This document shows, piece after piece, positions 1-7,987 of a stretch of DNA of 64,000 bases. The position numbers and the translations under genes were made by a program. How positions within the stretch are numbered: position 1 is the first letter of the stretch; each line of letters begins with the position of its first letter. The stretch is from positions 1-64,000 of the forward strand of contig JAZRCL010000097.1 in the NCBI GenBank assembly GCA_045659745.1, in the 5' to 3' direction. The notes under the pieces were generated by a model. The model was not told the origin of the DNA, ran no database searches, and worked only from the letters and a program-made list of their open reading frames with translations. The DNA comes from SVTX01 sp045659745. Its GTDB lineage: Bacteria > Bacillota > Clostridia > Oscillospirales > CAG-272.

Positions 1-168
1 TCACTCTTCACTGCTGACGCATTGAATTGATTTTTCATCCCAAATGGGTCTGCCGTCCGATTTTGCATTGTGAATTAGGACGGCGGCCTTCTTGGATTTT
101 CCTTTTTCGCAAGCCCAAATAAAACAGCATTCATTAAAAAATATCGTTTGTTGAATTGTAATAACCAC
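1..168 (-). CDS. possible small ORF at the window edge
   Basis: A minus-strand frame runs from a GTG at 166-168 to a TGA at 1-3, giving about 55 residues that end in CVSSEE. The frame is open further upstream as far as a TAA near 180. It contains ECCFIWACEKGKSKKAAV, which reads like ordinary protein with a Cys-Cys pair and a basic patch. There is no Shine-Dalgarno sequence and I do not recognise it. It could be the remnant of a longer gene or a chance frame. The plus-strand gene at 189 starts just beyond it. Confidence 0.2.
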   Translation of the reverse strand: MVITIQQTIFFNECCFIWACEKGKSKKAAVLIHNAKSDGRPIWDEKSIQCVSSEE

Positions 169-188
169 TGCATAATAGGGGGTTTATT

Positions 189-752
189 ATGAACCTAAAA
201 AACAAAACTGTATTATTTCTCGGCTCGTCGGTGACATACGGCAGCGCCGCGGGCGGCGTGTCGTTTGCGGACATAATGGCAGAGTCCTGCGGCATCAATA
301 TGATAAAAGAGGCGGTGTCCGGCGCGACGCTTGCGGAGATTAACGAAAATTCTTACGTCTCAAGGCTCAAAAGGCTTGATAATAGCACGAGGGTTGATCT
401 TTTCATCTGTCAGCTTTCCACAAATGACGCGGCGTTAAATCTCCCCGTCGAGCAAACCGAGGCGGCTATCCGCTTTATAATTGAGTACGTGAAAGCGTCT
501 TTTGACTGCCCTATTGTGTTTTACACGGGAACTTATTTTGAAAGCCCGAGATACGCCGAGCTTGTAAGTCTGCTTATATCCTTGCAAAATGAATATGATT
601 TTCATATTCTCAATCTTTGGGACGACAAAGAAATGCTTTCCGTCTCACAAGACGATTACAAAAAATATATGGCAGATCCCATCCACCCCACACTCTGTGG
701 CTACCGCGAATGGTGGACACCCAAATTTATAGAAATATGTGACTCTATATAA
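189..752 (+). CDS. SGNH/GDSL-family hydrolase
   Basis: A 187-residue protein of the SGNH hydrolase fold, a family of esterases and lipases that use a Ser-His-Asp triad. The first block is FLGSSVTYG at residues 10-18, with GSS replacing the usual GDS and the second Ser as likely nucleophile. The Asn block is QLSTNDA near residue 75 and the catalytic Asp-His block is DPIHPT near 163-168. There is no signal peptide, so it should be cytoplasmic. The start has a strong GGGGG ribosome site (179-183). The gene is monocistronic and ends in a shared terminator with degV. The substrate cannot be told; related proteins deacylate carbohydrates or lipids. Confidence 0.85.
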   Translation: MNLKNKTVLFLGSSVTYGSAAGGVSFADIMAESCGINMIKEAVSGATLAEINENSYVSRLKRLDNSTRVDLFICQLSTNDAALNLPVEQTEAAIRFIIEYVKASFDCPIVFYTGTYFESPRYAELVSLLISLQNEYDFHILNLWDDKEMLSVSQDDYKKYMADPIHPTLCGYREWWTPKFIEICDSI

Positions 753-755
753 TTA

Positions 756-790
756 AAACAAGACCGCTGACAAAGTCAGCGGTCTTGTTT
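756..790. terminator. bidirectional terminator between SGNH gene and degV
   Basis: A perfect 16-bp stem (756-771 with 775-790) and 3-nt loop, flanked by A-run and T-run, sits between two convergent genes. It should stop transcription from both sides. Confidence 0.9.
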
Positions 791-792
791 TT

Positions 793-1638
793 TTACTCTT
801 TTTCAAATCCTATAAGCAATCCGCCCATCTCGGCGTAGAAGGAGCAGAGTCCACGGCAGCGGTAGACCTCTACCGTAGTACCGTCAAATTTCTCTTTGAT
901 AAGCTCCCGGAGCGTGTTTGCCGCGCTCTCGTTGCTCACGTGTCCTATCTTCACCTTACCGTTGCGCAGCCCAAGCTCGCGAAGTCTCTCTACAATAGTT
1001 TCAAGAGCCTTTTTTTCGCCGCGACACTTGTCAAGCATCTCAAGTGTACCCACGTCGCTCGCCTTACCTATTGCTCGGATACCAAGCAAGCCCGCCATTT
1101 TTGCGGCTATCGGACTCACGCGTCCGTTATTTGCGAGGTTTTTCATAGACTCGAGCATAAACAAAAGTCCTGTCTTTTTGGTGTATTGGTTTATCTCCTC
1201 GCACACAGTCTCAAAGCTCTTTTTCTCAAGAATAAGCTCGGAAAGCTTATCTATCATAAGTCCCATTTCGGGGCCCGTTGAGAGCGAATCCAGCACGAAT
1301 ACACGTCGTTCGGGGTGCTCCTCGCAATATGTATCCGCGGCTATACGCGCTGTATTATTGCTTCCCGACAGCCCGCTTGTAATAGTCACGCAGTATATCT
1401 CGTCGGCATCACCGAAGGCGCAGATCCAGTCGTCGACATTCGGACAGGAGGTAGACGATTTCCCCTTGTAGCTCTGCAGCTCGGTCGCCATCTTATGCGC
1501 ATCAAGCTCATCATTGTCAACATACTGCTTTTTGTCCGTGATAATTTTGAGCGGCGCGGACTCAAACTCCACGCCCGAAAGCGTGAACACGTCCGAGGAC
1601 GAGTCTGCCACTATTTTGATTTTTCTGTTCATGTTCAT
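793..1638 (-). CDS. DegV family fatty-acid-binding protein
   Basis: A 281-residue DegV-family protein. In this family (FakB in staphylococci) the protein binds a free fatty acid and presents it to the kinase FakA for phosphorylation and entry into phospholipid synthesis. Visible hallmarks are VADSSSDV near the N-terminus, the TSGLSGSNNTAR segment near residue 90 and the FVLDSLSTG segment near residue 115. It is the last gene of a three-gene operon and its ATG overlaps the stop of the upstream HAD gene (ATGA), implying translational coupling. No fakA is present in the window. The family call is firm; the ligand is inferred. Confidence 0.93.
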   Translation of the reverse strand: MNMNRKIKIVADSSSDVFTLSGVEFESAPLKIITDKKQYVDNDELDAHKMATELQSYKGKSSTSCPNVDDWICAFGDADEIYCVTITSGLSGSNNTARIAADTYCEEHPERRVFVLDSLSTGPEMGLMIDKLSELILEKKSFETVCEEINQYTKKTGLLFMLESMKNLANNGRVSPIAAKMAGLLGIRAIGKASDVGTLEMLDKCRGEKKALETIVERLRELGLRNGKVKIGHVSNESAANTLRELIKEKFDGTTVEVYRCRGLCSFYAEMGGLLIGFEKE

Positions 1639-2363
1639 TCGTTCGTTTCCTTATTTATATTTTTTACGTATTCAACAAGCGCGAAAAGGTCTCCGTTTGG
1701 ATATAGCGAAATATCTACGTCCTGCTTATTTATAAGATCTCTGGGCAAAAGGAATACTCTCATGCCAAGCTGCTCAGCTATCATATCCTCGCCAACGTCG
1801 TTGCCTACCATAAGACATTCCTCTGCCGACACGCCAAGTGTGGCGAGAATATCTCTGTAATAGTCAAGGTTAGGCTTGCAATGACGGGAGTTGTCATAGG
1901 TCGTGACAAGCTCAAAGTCGTTGCGGTCAAGCCCAGCCCACTTTATTCGACTCATAGTCGCGGATGACGGAAATAGCGGATTTGTCGCCAGCGCAACCTT
2001 AAATCCCATATTCTTTATCTGCTTTATCGCCCACGAGGAATCGGGATCATATCCGCAAGAGACACTTACCTCGCGGTCAAAGTCTTGCTCGTAAAACTCG
2101 TCAAACAGATACTGCTCGGTATCTGCCCGCTCGCCGTAATAGACCCTGAAAGTATCAAAAAACACGTCTTTATTGAGCTTTTCGCCGTTGTTTTTTACCA
2201 TTGCGGCAGTTCCCTGCCATATGGCATTTGTGAGTTCCTTCGGCTCGTAGCCGTGAGGCGCGAGTTTTTTTGCAAGCGCGCCGAAATACGTCTTTACAAA
2301 GCAGTCCTGATCCATCGGCAGAAGCGTGCCGTCAAGATCAAACAAGATGGTGGTTATCTTCAT
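1635..2363 (-). CDS. HAD-family hydrolase
   Basis: A 242-residue haloacid dehalogenase superfamily phosphatase. Motif I is FDLDGTLLP at residues 8-16 with the DxD nucleophile and acid/base pair at D9 and D11. The Thr/Ser motif II is LATNPLFP, the motif III Lys is in HCKPN, and motif IV is GNDVGEDM. An alpha-helical cap between motifs I and II makes it a subclass I member of the Gph/phosphatase type. It lies 5 nt after marR and overlaps degV by 4 nt. The substrate is unknown; soluble phosphomonoesters are typical for the family. Confidence 0.88.
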   Translation of the reverse strand: MKITTILFDLDGTLLPMDQDCFVKTYFGALAKKLAPHGYEPKELTNAIWQGTAAMVKNNGEKLNKDVFFDTFRVYYGERADTEQYLFDEFYEQDFDREVSVSCGYDPDSSWAIKQIKNMGFKVALATNPLFPSSATMSRIKWAGLDRNDFELVTTYDNSRHCKPNLDYYRDILATLGVSAEECLMVGNDVGEDMIAEQLGMRVFLLPRDLINKQDVDISLYPNGDLFALVEYVKNINKETNE

Positions 2364-2368
2364 CTAAA

Positions 2369-2818
2369 TTACTCCTCCGCGTCGTAATTATCACATATTT
2401 TCTGGAGATTTTCTGAGATTATTCCAAGGCTTCTGTAAAGTATCTCTCGGTCGGCGTCGGAGATGCCAACGCTCGCCTCGTCAAGTATCATTCCCACTCT
2501 GACGTTTATAATTTCCGCGGCCTTGTGACCTTGCTCGGTCAGCTCAAGCGGAGCTTTATATCTTTTTGAGCCTGTGGGACGAGCCTTAATATATCCGTTC
2601 TCTTCAAGATGCTCAACGCAACGAGAAACGTTTGCCTTGTCCTCCTCACACACGCGGCAAAGCTCCTTTGCCGTCATGCTTTGCTTGTGCAAATAGTAAA
2701 GGCAGGAAAGGTGAACGCTTTTTAAGTCAAACTCTGCCATTTCCTCCGTCTTTATTCTCTTTATGCTTCTGTTAATATTTGCAATGATGGTTGTGAATAA
2801 CTGGTATCTTTCCCGCAT
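2369..2818 (-). CDS. MarR-family transcriptional regulator
   Basis: A 149-residue winged helix-turn-helix regulator of the MarR type. The DNA-binding part includes LHKQSMTAKELCRVCEED (recognition region) and the wing RPTGSKRYKAPLELTEQG, followed by a C-terminal dimerisation helix. I chose the ATG at 2816-2818, which has AAGGAAG 6 nt upstream, over the longer frame. A strong promoter and a short palindrome lie directly upstream, which fits autoregulation. It heads the operon with the HAD and DegV genes, so it probably controls them. The effector is unknown. Confidence 0.88.
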   Translation of the reverse strand: MRERYQLFTTIIANINRSIKRIKTEEMAEFDLKSVHLSCLYYLHKQSMTAKELCRVCEEDKANVSRCVEHLEENGYIKARPTGSKRYKAPLELTEQGHKAAEIINVRVGMILDEASVGISDADREILYRSLGIISENLQKICDNYDAEE

Positions 2819-2843
2819 GGTTTCTTCCTTTTCATAAACGTTT

Positions 2844-2857
2844 GTTGTAAACACAAC
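2844..2857. promoter_or_regulatory. putative MarR operator
   Basis: The palindrome GTTGT-N4-ACAAC lies a few bases downstream of the -10 box of the marR promoter, over the expected transcription start. Its position is typical of an autorepressor site. That MarR binds here is inference. Confidence 0.5.
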
Positions 2858-2860
2858 TAA

Positions 2861-2889
2861 ATTATATCACACAGATGTTGTATTGTCAA
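2861..2889 (-). promoter_or_regulatory. sigma-A promoter of the marR-HAD-degV operon
   Basis: On the minus strand TTGACA (2884-2889) is followed by a 17-nt spacer and TATAAT (2861-2866), a perfect vegetative consensus. Confidence 0.9.
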
Positions 2890-2917
2890 CAAGTCTTTTT
2901 ATGTTGCCGCCCGACTT

Positions 2918-3616
2918 TCAGGACACGTCCTCCTTTTGCGAAAAAATCACCGATATGGTTTTTATCATGATCTTCACATCAAGCCAGACAGACGCATTCT
3001 TTACGTAATACGCGTCCATTATCGCCTTGTTTTTATAATAGACCTTATCTCTGCCGTTTACTTGCGCGTATCCCGAGATGCCCGGGCGCATTGTAAGCAC
3101 GCCGAGCTGCTCTCTCATAGAGTTGCAGTTCTGCTCCGCAGGGACAAGAGGGCGGTAGCCTATAAAGCTCATACTTCCTAAAAGCACGCACAGCATCTGG
3201 GGCAGCTCGTCAAGCGAGTATTTGCGAAGAAATTTTCCCACGCTTGTCTGATGTTCATCGGGGTCTTCAAGCAAAGACGAGGGGCATTCGCGCGGCGCGT
3301 CTATGTTCATAGTCCTGAATTTATAGCATTTGAACCTTTTACCGTTTTGCCCTATTCGCTCACCGTCAAAGATCACGGGACCTTTACTGTCGCACTTGAT
3401 GATTATGGAGATCACAAGCATCGGAAGCGCGAGCAGAGTCATCAAAAACAGCGATCCGACTATGTCAAAGCTCCGTTTGACAAATCTGTAAAACAGTCTT
3501 TTTTTATTGTTTGGCTGAAAGTCTGATATATATTCCTCGTAAAACTTGTCCGAATAAATTACACTGCCGTCAATATTAAGCTCGAGGGGTTTTTGAGCGT
3601 CCTTTGTTTCTTTCAT
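2918..3616 (-). CDS. undecaprenyl-phosphate sugar phosphotransferase
   Basis: A 232-residue bacterial sugar transferase (WbaP/PglC catalytic type) that moves a sugar-1-phosphate from a nucleotide sugar to undecaprenyl phosphate at the membrane, starting a surface glycan. A re-entrant membrane helix near residues 55-80 is followed by the conserved GPVIFDGERIGQNGKRF block, CYKFRTM, LDELPQ and RPGISGYAQV. The frame is open to 3706, but the promoter lies at 3657-3685 and AGGAGA precedes the ATG at 3614-3616, so that start was chosen. It is alone, with no glycan cluster nearby. The sugar is unknown. Confidence 0.9.
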   Translation of the reverse strand: MKETKDAQKPLELNIDGSVIYSDKFYEEYISDFQPNNKKRLFYRFVKRSFDIVGSLFLMTLLALPMLVISIIIKCDSKGPVIFDGERIGQNGKRFKCYKFRTMNIDAPRECPSSLLEDPDEHQTSVGKFLRKYSLDELPQMLCVLLGSMSFIGYRPLVPAEQNCNSMREQLGVLTMRPGISGYAQVNGRDKVYYKNKAIMDAYYVKNASVWLDVKIMIKTISVIFSQKEDVS

Positions 3617-3656
3617 ATCAGTCTCCTGTATGTTTTTCAAAAGCTTTCTACGTAAA

Positions 3657-3685
3657 ATTATAGCATACACATAATGCTTTGTCAA
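3657..3685 (-). promoter_or_regulatory. sigma-A promoter of the sugar transferase
   Basis: TTGACA (3680-3685, minus strand) is separated by 17 nt from TATAAT (3657-3662). It lies inside the longer open frame and so supports the downstream ATG as the start. Confidence 0.88.
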
Positions 3686-3690
3686 TTTAG

Positions 3691-3726
3691 AAAAAACACC
3701 GTTCACGTTATGTAAACGGTGTTTTT
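3691..3726 (-). terminator. terminator of the U32-uppP-RNase M5-like operon
   Basis: An AACACCGTTT-type stem (about 3694-3701 with 3714-3723) flanked by A and T runs lies just after the stop codon at 3730 on the minus strand. It also separates this operon from the sugar transferase promoter. Confidence 0.8.
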
Positions 3727-3729
3727 CAA

Positions 3730-4317
3730 TCAGTTCAACTGCTCTACCGCGGACTTATATTCCTCGTACGTGCAGAGGATTTTCACTGCCTCAAGCAGCG
3801 AGTTTGCGGTCATATCGCGAGGCAATCCAAGCAGAACTGCCAGAGCATCTCTCTTTTGAGAGCTGTTCTCGCCACCGGAAAGTCCGTCGCAGAAAAAGTC
3901 TGTCTTTGTTATCTCGGCGCGGGTTATCTCTCCGTCACTCCCAACAGAAAACGGCAAAAGCAGATCGTAGAGAATCTGCGCATCAACACCCTCGATGCCG
4001 AGAAAGCCCTCGGCGGAGTCAACCGTTTTGCGCTTTTCCCTGCCCTTTATCTGCGGGGTGTAGAGCTGGATAAGTCTATCCTTTGGTATTGCCGAGGTAA
4101 TATGCGAGCGTATCACCTTGCCGCCTCCGTCCGAGTCGGTCAGAACTATCACGGGGGTCTTTTCGGCAAGCCTTTTGAGAAGCGACAGCCTCTCTGCGTT
4201 TTTGAAAAGCCCAAAGCCGTCGGTCGTGATTATCGTGCCGCTGACTATTGACGAAAGCTTTATTTTATCGTATTTACCCTCAACTATAACAGGGTATCTC
4301 AAAGTCAATTTTTCCAT
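3730..4317 (-). CDS. Toprim protein, RNase M5-like (DUF4093)
   Basis: A 195-residue protein with an N-terminal Toprim domain. Its acidic motifs are VEGKYDK near residue 12 and LTDSDGGGK near residue 60. The C-terminal half resembles the DUF4093 part of RNase M5. RNase M5 matures 5S rRNA precursor in Firmicutes; this protein keeps the Toprim residues but diverges elsewhere, so that activity is inferred. RnmV is usually next to ksgA, whereas here it follows uppP by 3 nt. A role in nucleic acid cleavage is likely; 5S rRNA as substrate is not certain. Confidence 0.75.
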   Translation of the reverse strand: MEKLTLRYPVIVEGKYDKIKLSSIVSGTIITTDGFGLFKNAERLSLLKRLAEKTPVIVLTDSDGGGKVIRSHITSAIPKDRLIQLYTPQIKGREKRKTVDSAEGFLGIEGVDAQILYDLLLPFSVGSDGEITRAEITKTDFFCDGLSGGENSSQKRDALAVLLGLPRDMTANSLLEAVKILCTYEEYKSAVEQLN

Positions 4318-4320
4318 TGT

Positions 4321-5205
4321 TTAGCCTCTGACAAGGAAGTATATTATAACAAGAGCGCCGAGCGCGATTCTGTAAATTCCGAAAGGAATAAAGCTGTGCT
4401 TTTTCACGAAATCCACAAGGAATCTGACAACTACCATAGACACCGCAAAGGACACAACGGTAGCCGTGATAAGCGCAAATATTGCAGTTGCGGGAATGCT
4501 GACGTCGGTTTCCATAACGTACTTTACAAAGCTCGCGCCCTTTATAAGCGCCGCTCCAGCGATCGCGGGAATTCCAAGGAAGAACGAAAATTCCGCCGCC
4601 GCAGGACGTGATACGCCTATCATTCTCGCGCCAAGTATAGTCGAGCCCGAGCGAGACGTGCCGGGCACTATGGAAAGCACCTGAAAGCAACCGATCGCCA
4701 AGGACTGAGTTATGCTTATGTCCTCAACTCGCTCAACGGACGCTCGGTTTTTGTGGAATTTTTCAATTATGATAAACAAAATTCCGTAGATTATGAGCGC
4801 CGCCGCGACAGTCTTCCAATTAAATATCCAACCGTCTATATCCTTGCCCGAAAGCTTTTCAAGTATCTTATCGCCAACAACTCCGACAAGCGCCGCGGGA
4901 ATGCTGGCTATCACAACCTTTCCCCAGAGCTTCCAAGTTTCCTTTTTCTCAAAAGTGTCCTTTTGGCGCGAAAATGGATTGAGCTTTTGGAAGTATATGA
5001 CCGCAACGGCAAGTATCGCGCCGAGCTGAATGACTACCTCAAACATACTGCCGTATTCTTCGGCAAAGGTCGCGCCAAGCGCAGGGGCAACGTCAAGCTT
5101 CAAAAACTCGTCAAGCAGAATGAGATGTCCCGTGCTTGAGACGGGCAACCACTCGGTCACCCCCTCCACTATTCCAAAAAGAATACTTTTTAATATTTCG
5201 ATCAT
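4321..5205 (-). CDS. uppP: undecaprenyl-diphosphatase
   Basis: A 294-residue multi-pass membrane phosphatase of the BacA/UppP family. It removes a phosphate from undecaprenyl diphosphate to recycle the lipid carrier used for peptidoglycan and other surface polymers, and it can give bacitracin tolerance. Diagnostic motifs are EGVTEWLPVSSTGHLIL at residues 14-30 and PGTSRSGST near 185, with about eight hydrophobic segments. It is slightly longer than the common 270-280 residues owing to a loop around residues 85-110. It starts 1 nt after the U32 gene, so both are on one transcript. Confidence 0.95.
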   Translation of the reverse strand: MIEILKSILFGIVEGVTEWLPVSSTGHLILLDEFLKLDVAPALGATFAEEYGSMFEVVIQLGAILAVAVIYFQKLNPFSRQKDTFEKKETWKLWGKVVIASIPAALVGVVGDKILEKLSGKDIDGWIFNWKTVAAALIIYGILFIIIEKFHKNRASVERVEDISITQSLAIGCFQVLSIVPGTSRSGSTILGARMIGVSRPAAAEFSFFLGIPAIAGAALIKGASFVKYVMETDVSIPATAIFALITATVVSFAVSMVVVRFLVDFVKKHSFIPFGIYRIALGALVIIYFLVRG

Positions 5206-5206
5206 A

Positions 5207-6496
5207 TCAGTCTCCCGATCTTATAATATCTCCCTCGCTCACGTCAAACGGCACTCTGCACCAGAATATCATTGAAGGATGAGGAGCTGAGGGTATAGCC
5301 TCTCCCTTTTGCGAGTAAAGCTCCGTGACAGTAAACGGCTTGCCTATTCTCGACGGAGAGATGATCTCCGCGCTGTCGCCGAGGGACACCTTGTTTCTCT
5401 GTATAAATCTGTAAAGTCTGCCGTCGCTATTTTCAAGCTCAACTCCAAGGCCTGACAGAATAGCCGCCTCTTGTTCATTATAGTCTGTGGCGGTGGCGAA
5501 ATATGCCTTTTCGCGTATATAGCCGTTCTGTGTTGCAAGCTGGTGGTTCTCTATCGGCTTGTCAAGATAATATCCCGTGCAGTATTCTCTGTGGGATACG
5601 CTGTCAAGCTCTCTGTACCAATCCGGGTTATATACGTAATTTTCGGGGTCGGATAGATACGCGTCTATCGCCATTCTGTACGCATTCGTCACAACTGCGG
5701 TATAATACGCGGATTTCATTCTGCCCTCTATCTTGAAGGAGTCTATGCCGCTCGCTATAAGCTCAGGGATATGCTCAATAGTACACATATCCTTTGAGGA
5801 CATAATAAACGTGCCAAGCTCTGTCTGCTCTATCGGTATGGGAGTGTCAGGTCTCTTTTCCTCATAGACCACGTAGTTCCAACGGCAAGGCTGAGTGCAT
5901 TTGCCTCTGTTGCCGTCTCTGCCCGTGAGCATCTGCGAGAGCATACATCTGCCGCTGTACGACACGCACATCGAGCCGTGAATAAACGCCTCAAGCTCAA
6001 TATCGTCGTCAAGTCCGTCTCTTATGGCCTTTATCTCATTGAAGTCAAGCTCGCGCGCAAGAACAAGTCTCTTTGCGCCAAGCGCCGCATAAGCTCTTGC
6101 CGCCTCGGGGGAGACTATGCTCGCCTGTGTGGAGACGTGTATCTCCATATTGGGCGCAACTCTCTTTACAAGCGCCATAACGCCAAGGTCTGCGACTATG
6201 AACGCGTCTATCCCGAAATCCTTTATTTCAACAATAAATTTTTCAAGGTCTGCATATTCGTCGCCGTGGGGCATAGTATTTAAGGTAAGGTATATCTTTT
6301 TTCCTCGTTCGTGGGTGTATTTTACCGCCTCACAAAGCTCCTCGACCGTAAAGTTATCCGCCGCCGAGCGCATACCGAAATTTATTCCCGCGCAGTACAC
6401 CGCGTCCGCGCCGTAAAGAAGCGCAGCCTTGAGCTTTTCAAAGTTGCCTGCAGGCGAGAGCAGCTCGGGCCTTTTTATACTTTTTTTCATAGACAT
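5207..6496 (-). CDS. U32 family peptidase / tRNA hydroxylation protein
   Basis: A 429-residue U32-family protein. Members such as TrhP and RlhA act in hydroxylation of tRNA uridine or rRNA cytidine rather than as plain proteases. The N-terminal ELLSPAGNFEKLKAAL and ADAVYCAG are typical, and the family signature EAFIHGSMCVSYSGRCMLSQ is at about residues 167-186, followed by the Cys-rich GKCTQPCRW segment. Those Cys residues are likely metal ligands. It is the first gene of an operon with uppP and the RNase M5-like gene. TrhP-like function is inferred from the family. Confidence 0.87.
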   Translation of the reverse strand: MSMKKSIKRPELLSPAGNFEKLKAALLYGADAVYCAGINFGMRSAADNFTVEELCEAVKYTHERGKKIYLTLNTMPHGDEYADLEKFIVEIKDFGIDAFIVADLGVMALVKRVAPNMEIHVSTQASIVSPEAARAYAALGAKRLVLARELDFNEIKAIRDGLDDDIELEAFIHGSMCVSYSGRCMLSQMLTGRDGNRGKCTQPCRWNYVVYEEKRPDTPIPIEQTELGTFIMSSKDMCTIEHIPELIASGIDSFKIEGRMKSAYYTAVVTNAYRMAIDAYLSDPENYVYNPDWYRELDSVSHREYCTGYYLDKPIENHQLATQNGYIREKAYFATATDYNEQEAAILSGLGVELENSDGRLYRFIQRNKVSLGDSAEIISPSRIGKPFTVTELYSQKGEAIPSAPHPSMIFWCRVPFDVSEGDIIRSGD

Positions 6497-6531
6497 TCTC
6501 TGCCTTTCGTGTTCTGATTATTTCTCTTTAT

Positions 6532-6560
6532 ATTTTATCATAAATAAATAGTTATGTCAA
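6532..6560 (-). promoter_or_regulatory. sigma-A promoter of the U32-uppP operon
   Basis: Minus-strand TTGACA (6555-6560), 17-nt spacer and TAAAAT (6532-6537), ending about 35 nt before the U32 start codon. Confidence 0.82.
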
Positions 6561-6606
6561 TCAAAAAATCAACGGCGCGGAAAACGGCAAAAAACAGAAA
6601 AACACC

Positions 6607-6635
6607 TTGAACATTATCAACTTTTGTGATATAAT
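6607..6635 (+). promoter_or_regulatory. sigma-A promoter of the zinc-ribbon membrane protein
   Basis: TTGAAC (6607-6612), 17-nt spacer, TATAAT (6630-6635), 53 nt ahead of the start codon. Confidence 0.78.
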
Positions 6636-6688
6636 AAAAGTGTATAATCTCGCTCACGGGCGAGAAATAATACTAAGCGGAGGTTTTT

Positions 6689-7861
6689 ATGTATTGTCCA
6701 AAATGTGGTGCTGAGCTGAACGACGGCTCTGTAATTTGTAACGTATGTGGCGAGCATTTCGCTATGGAACTGCAAAAGGGTAGATTTCTTGCGGCTAAAA
6801 ATAAAACGCTTGCTATTCTTTCCGATTTTTTCCATTCCAAGCTGTTTCTTATCTTTTCTATTTTCACAAGCATTCTCTGCGGAGTAAGCTTTATATCCAT
6901 CTTTACAGGCGCGGGTATTGAAGCAATACTTACGTTTGTTCTCTCTCTCTTGGCAGTTATCGCCTGCTGGGGTCTGTATTCCGCAAAGTCCGCTCTCAAG
7001 GCAAAGAATATCCGAAAGATAAGATGGCTCTTTAAGGGTTGGCGTATATTCTCGAAGGTGCTTTACATATTGCTTATAGTAGTGTTAGCCCTGATGATAT
7101 GCTTTATGATTTTTGTCCTTGCAAAGCAAAACGCGATAAAGGCCGCCTTTGAAGACGGCGAGTTTGCGCAGCAGCTCGCAGATGAGCTCTATGCAGAGGG
7201 GATCGTCACATACGAGAAAGCCGTGGAAATTGCGTCTATGGTCACGGATGTGTGGTTCTTTATAGGCTTCTTAATAGGCTTAACAGTAATTTTGTCGCTT
7301 TTTATCCCCTTCTACATTATTTACAGTATTATGCTTAAAAACGCTGAAGATTACGTTATGAAGCTTGAGGGCGCTTGTATCTTTAACAAATATACGGCTA
7401 ACAGTTGCCCCGGCAAGTTTATGCTGGTGATGGGTATCATATATGCCGCTATCTCCTTTGGCGCAAGCTCGTCCGTCAACTTTAACATTGGCGAATATGA
7501 GCTGTCAACCTCATTGCCTAATTACTTGCCCACCGCAATCGGAGCATTCCTTATATTTGCGGGAATACTCTTTAATAAGATTCACGCGGCAGAGACCGAA
7601 AACAACGGAATTATTGCTCGCGAGGAGTTCGAGCTTGCCCGCGTGGCACAGCTTACCAACGACGCAATAGCGTCCGCGCAGGCTACACCTGTAATTGAGG
7701 AAGCCCCCACACTTGAGGAAGCTCCCGTAGTCGAGGAAGCTCCCGTGGTTGAAGAAATCCCCGTGGTTGAAGAAATCCCTGCGGTTGAGGAAACTCCTGC
7801 GGCTGAAGAAACTCCTGTGGTTGAAGAAATCCCTGCGGTTGAAGAAACACCCAACGAATAA
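6689..7861 (+). CDS. zinc-ribbon membrane protein with Glu/Pro repeat tail
   Basis: A 390-residue protein with three parts. The N-terminus is a zinc ribbon with Cys3, Cys6, Cys17 and Cys20 (CPKCG and CNVCG). The middle holds about six hydrophobic helices between residues 45 and 305, so it is an integral membrane protein. The last 50 residues are an imperfect octapeptide repeat of the EEAPVVEE/EEIPVVEE type, very acidic and probably disordered. The start has GCGGAGG 7-8 nt upstream. I do not recognise a specific function; zinc-ribbon membrane proteins of this kind are common and uncharacterised in Clostridia. Confidence 0.8.
   Translation: MYCPKCGAELNDGSVICNVCGEHFAMELQKGRFLAAKNKTLAILSDFFHSKLFLIFSIFTSILCGVSFISIFTGAGIEAILTFVLSLLAVIACWGLYSAKSALKAKNIRKIRWLFKGWRIFSKVLYILLIVVLALMICFMIFVLAKQNAIKAAFEDGEFAQQLADELYAEGIVTYEKAVEIASMVTDVWFFIGFLIGLTVILSLFIPFYIIYSIMLKNAEDYVMKLEGACIFNKYTANSCPGKFMLVMGIIYAAISFGASSSVNFNIGEYELSTSLPNYLPTAIGAFLIFAGILFNKIHAAETENNGIIAREEFELARVAQLTNDAIASAQATPVIEEAPTLEEAPVVEEAPVVEEIPVVEEIPAVEETPAAEETPVVEEIPAVEETPNE
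7695..7850 (+). repeat. 24-bp coding repeat (EEAPVV/EEIPVV)
   Basis: About six imperfect 24-bp units such as GAGGAAGCTCCCGTAGTCG encode the acidic proline-containing tail of the preceding gene. Units differ at several synonymous and first positions, so the array is partly decayed. Slippage could change its length. Confidence 0.8.
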
Positions 7862-7932
7862 AATCACGAATAACAAAAACGCTTGCCTTTCTCTGTTGTC
7901 CTTAACGGAGAATTTGCAGGCACAAAAATTTT

Positions 7933-7956
7933 GGCAGAGAACTTGTTTTCTCTGCC
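7933..7956. repeat. hairpin upstream of the RAYT gene
   Basis: A 9-bp stem GGCAGAGAA/TTCTCTGCC with a 6-nt loop, extended imperfectly on both sides, lies about 30 bp before the transposase start. It has no T-tract. It may be the left end of the element or an incoming terminator. Confidence 0.5.
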
Positions 7957-7987
7957 GATTTGTGTTATAATGATATGGGTGATGCAA

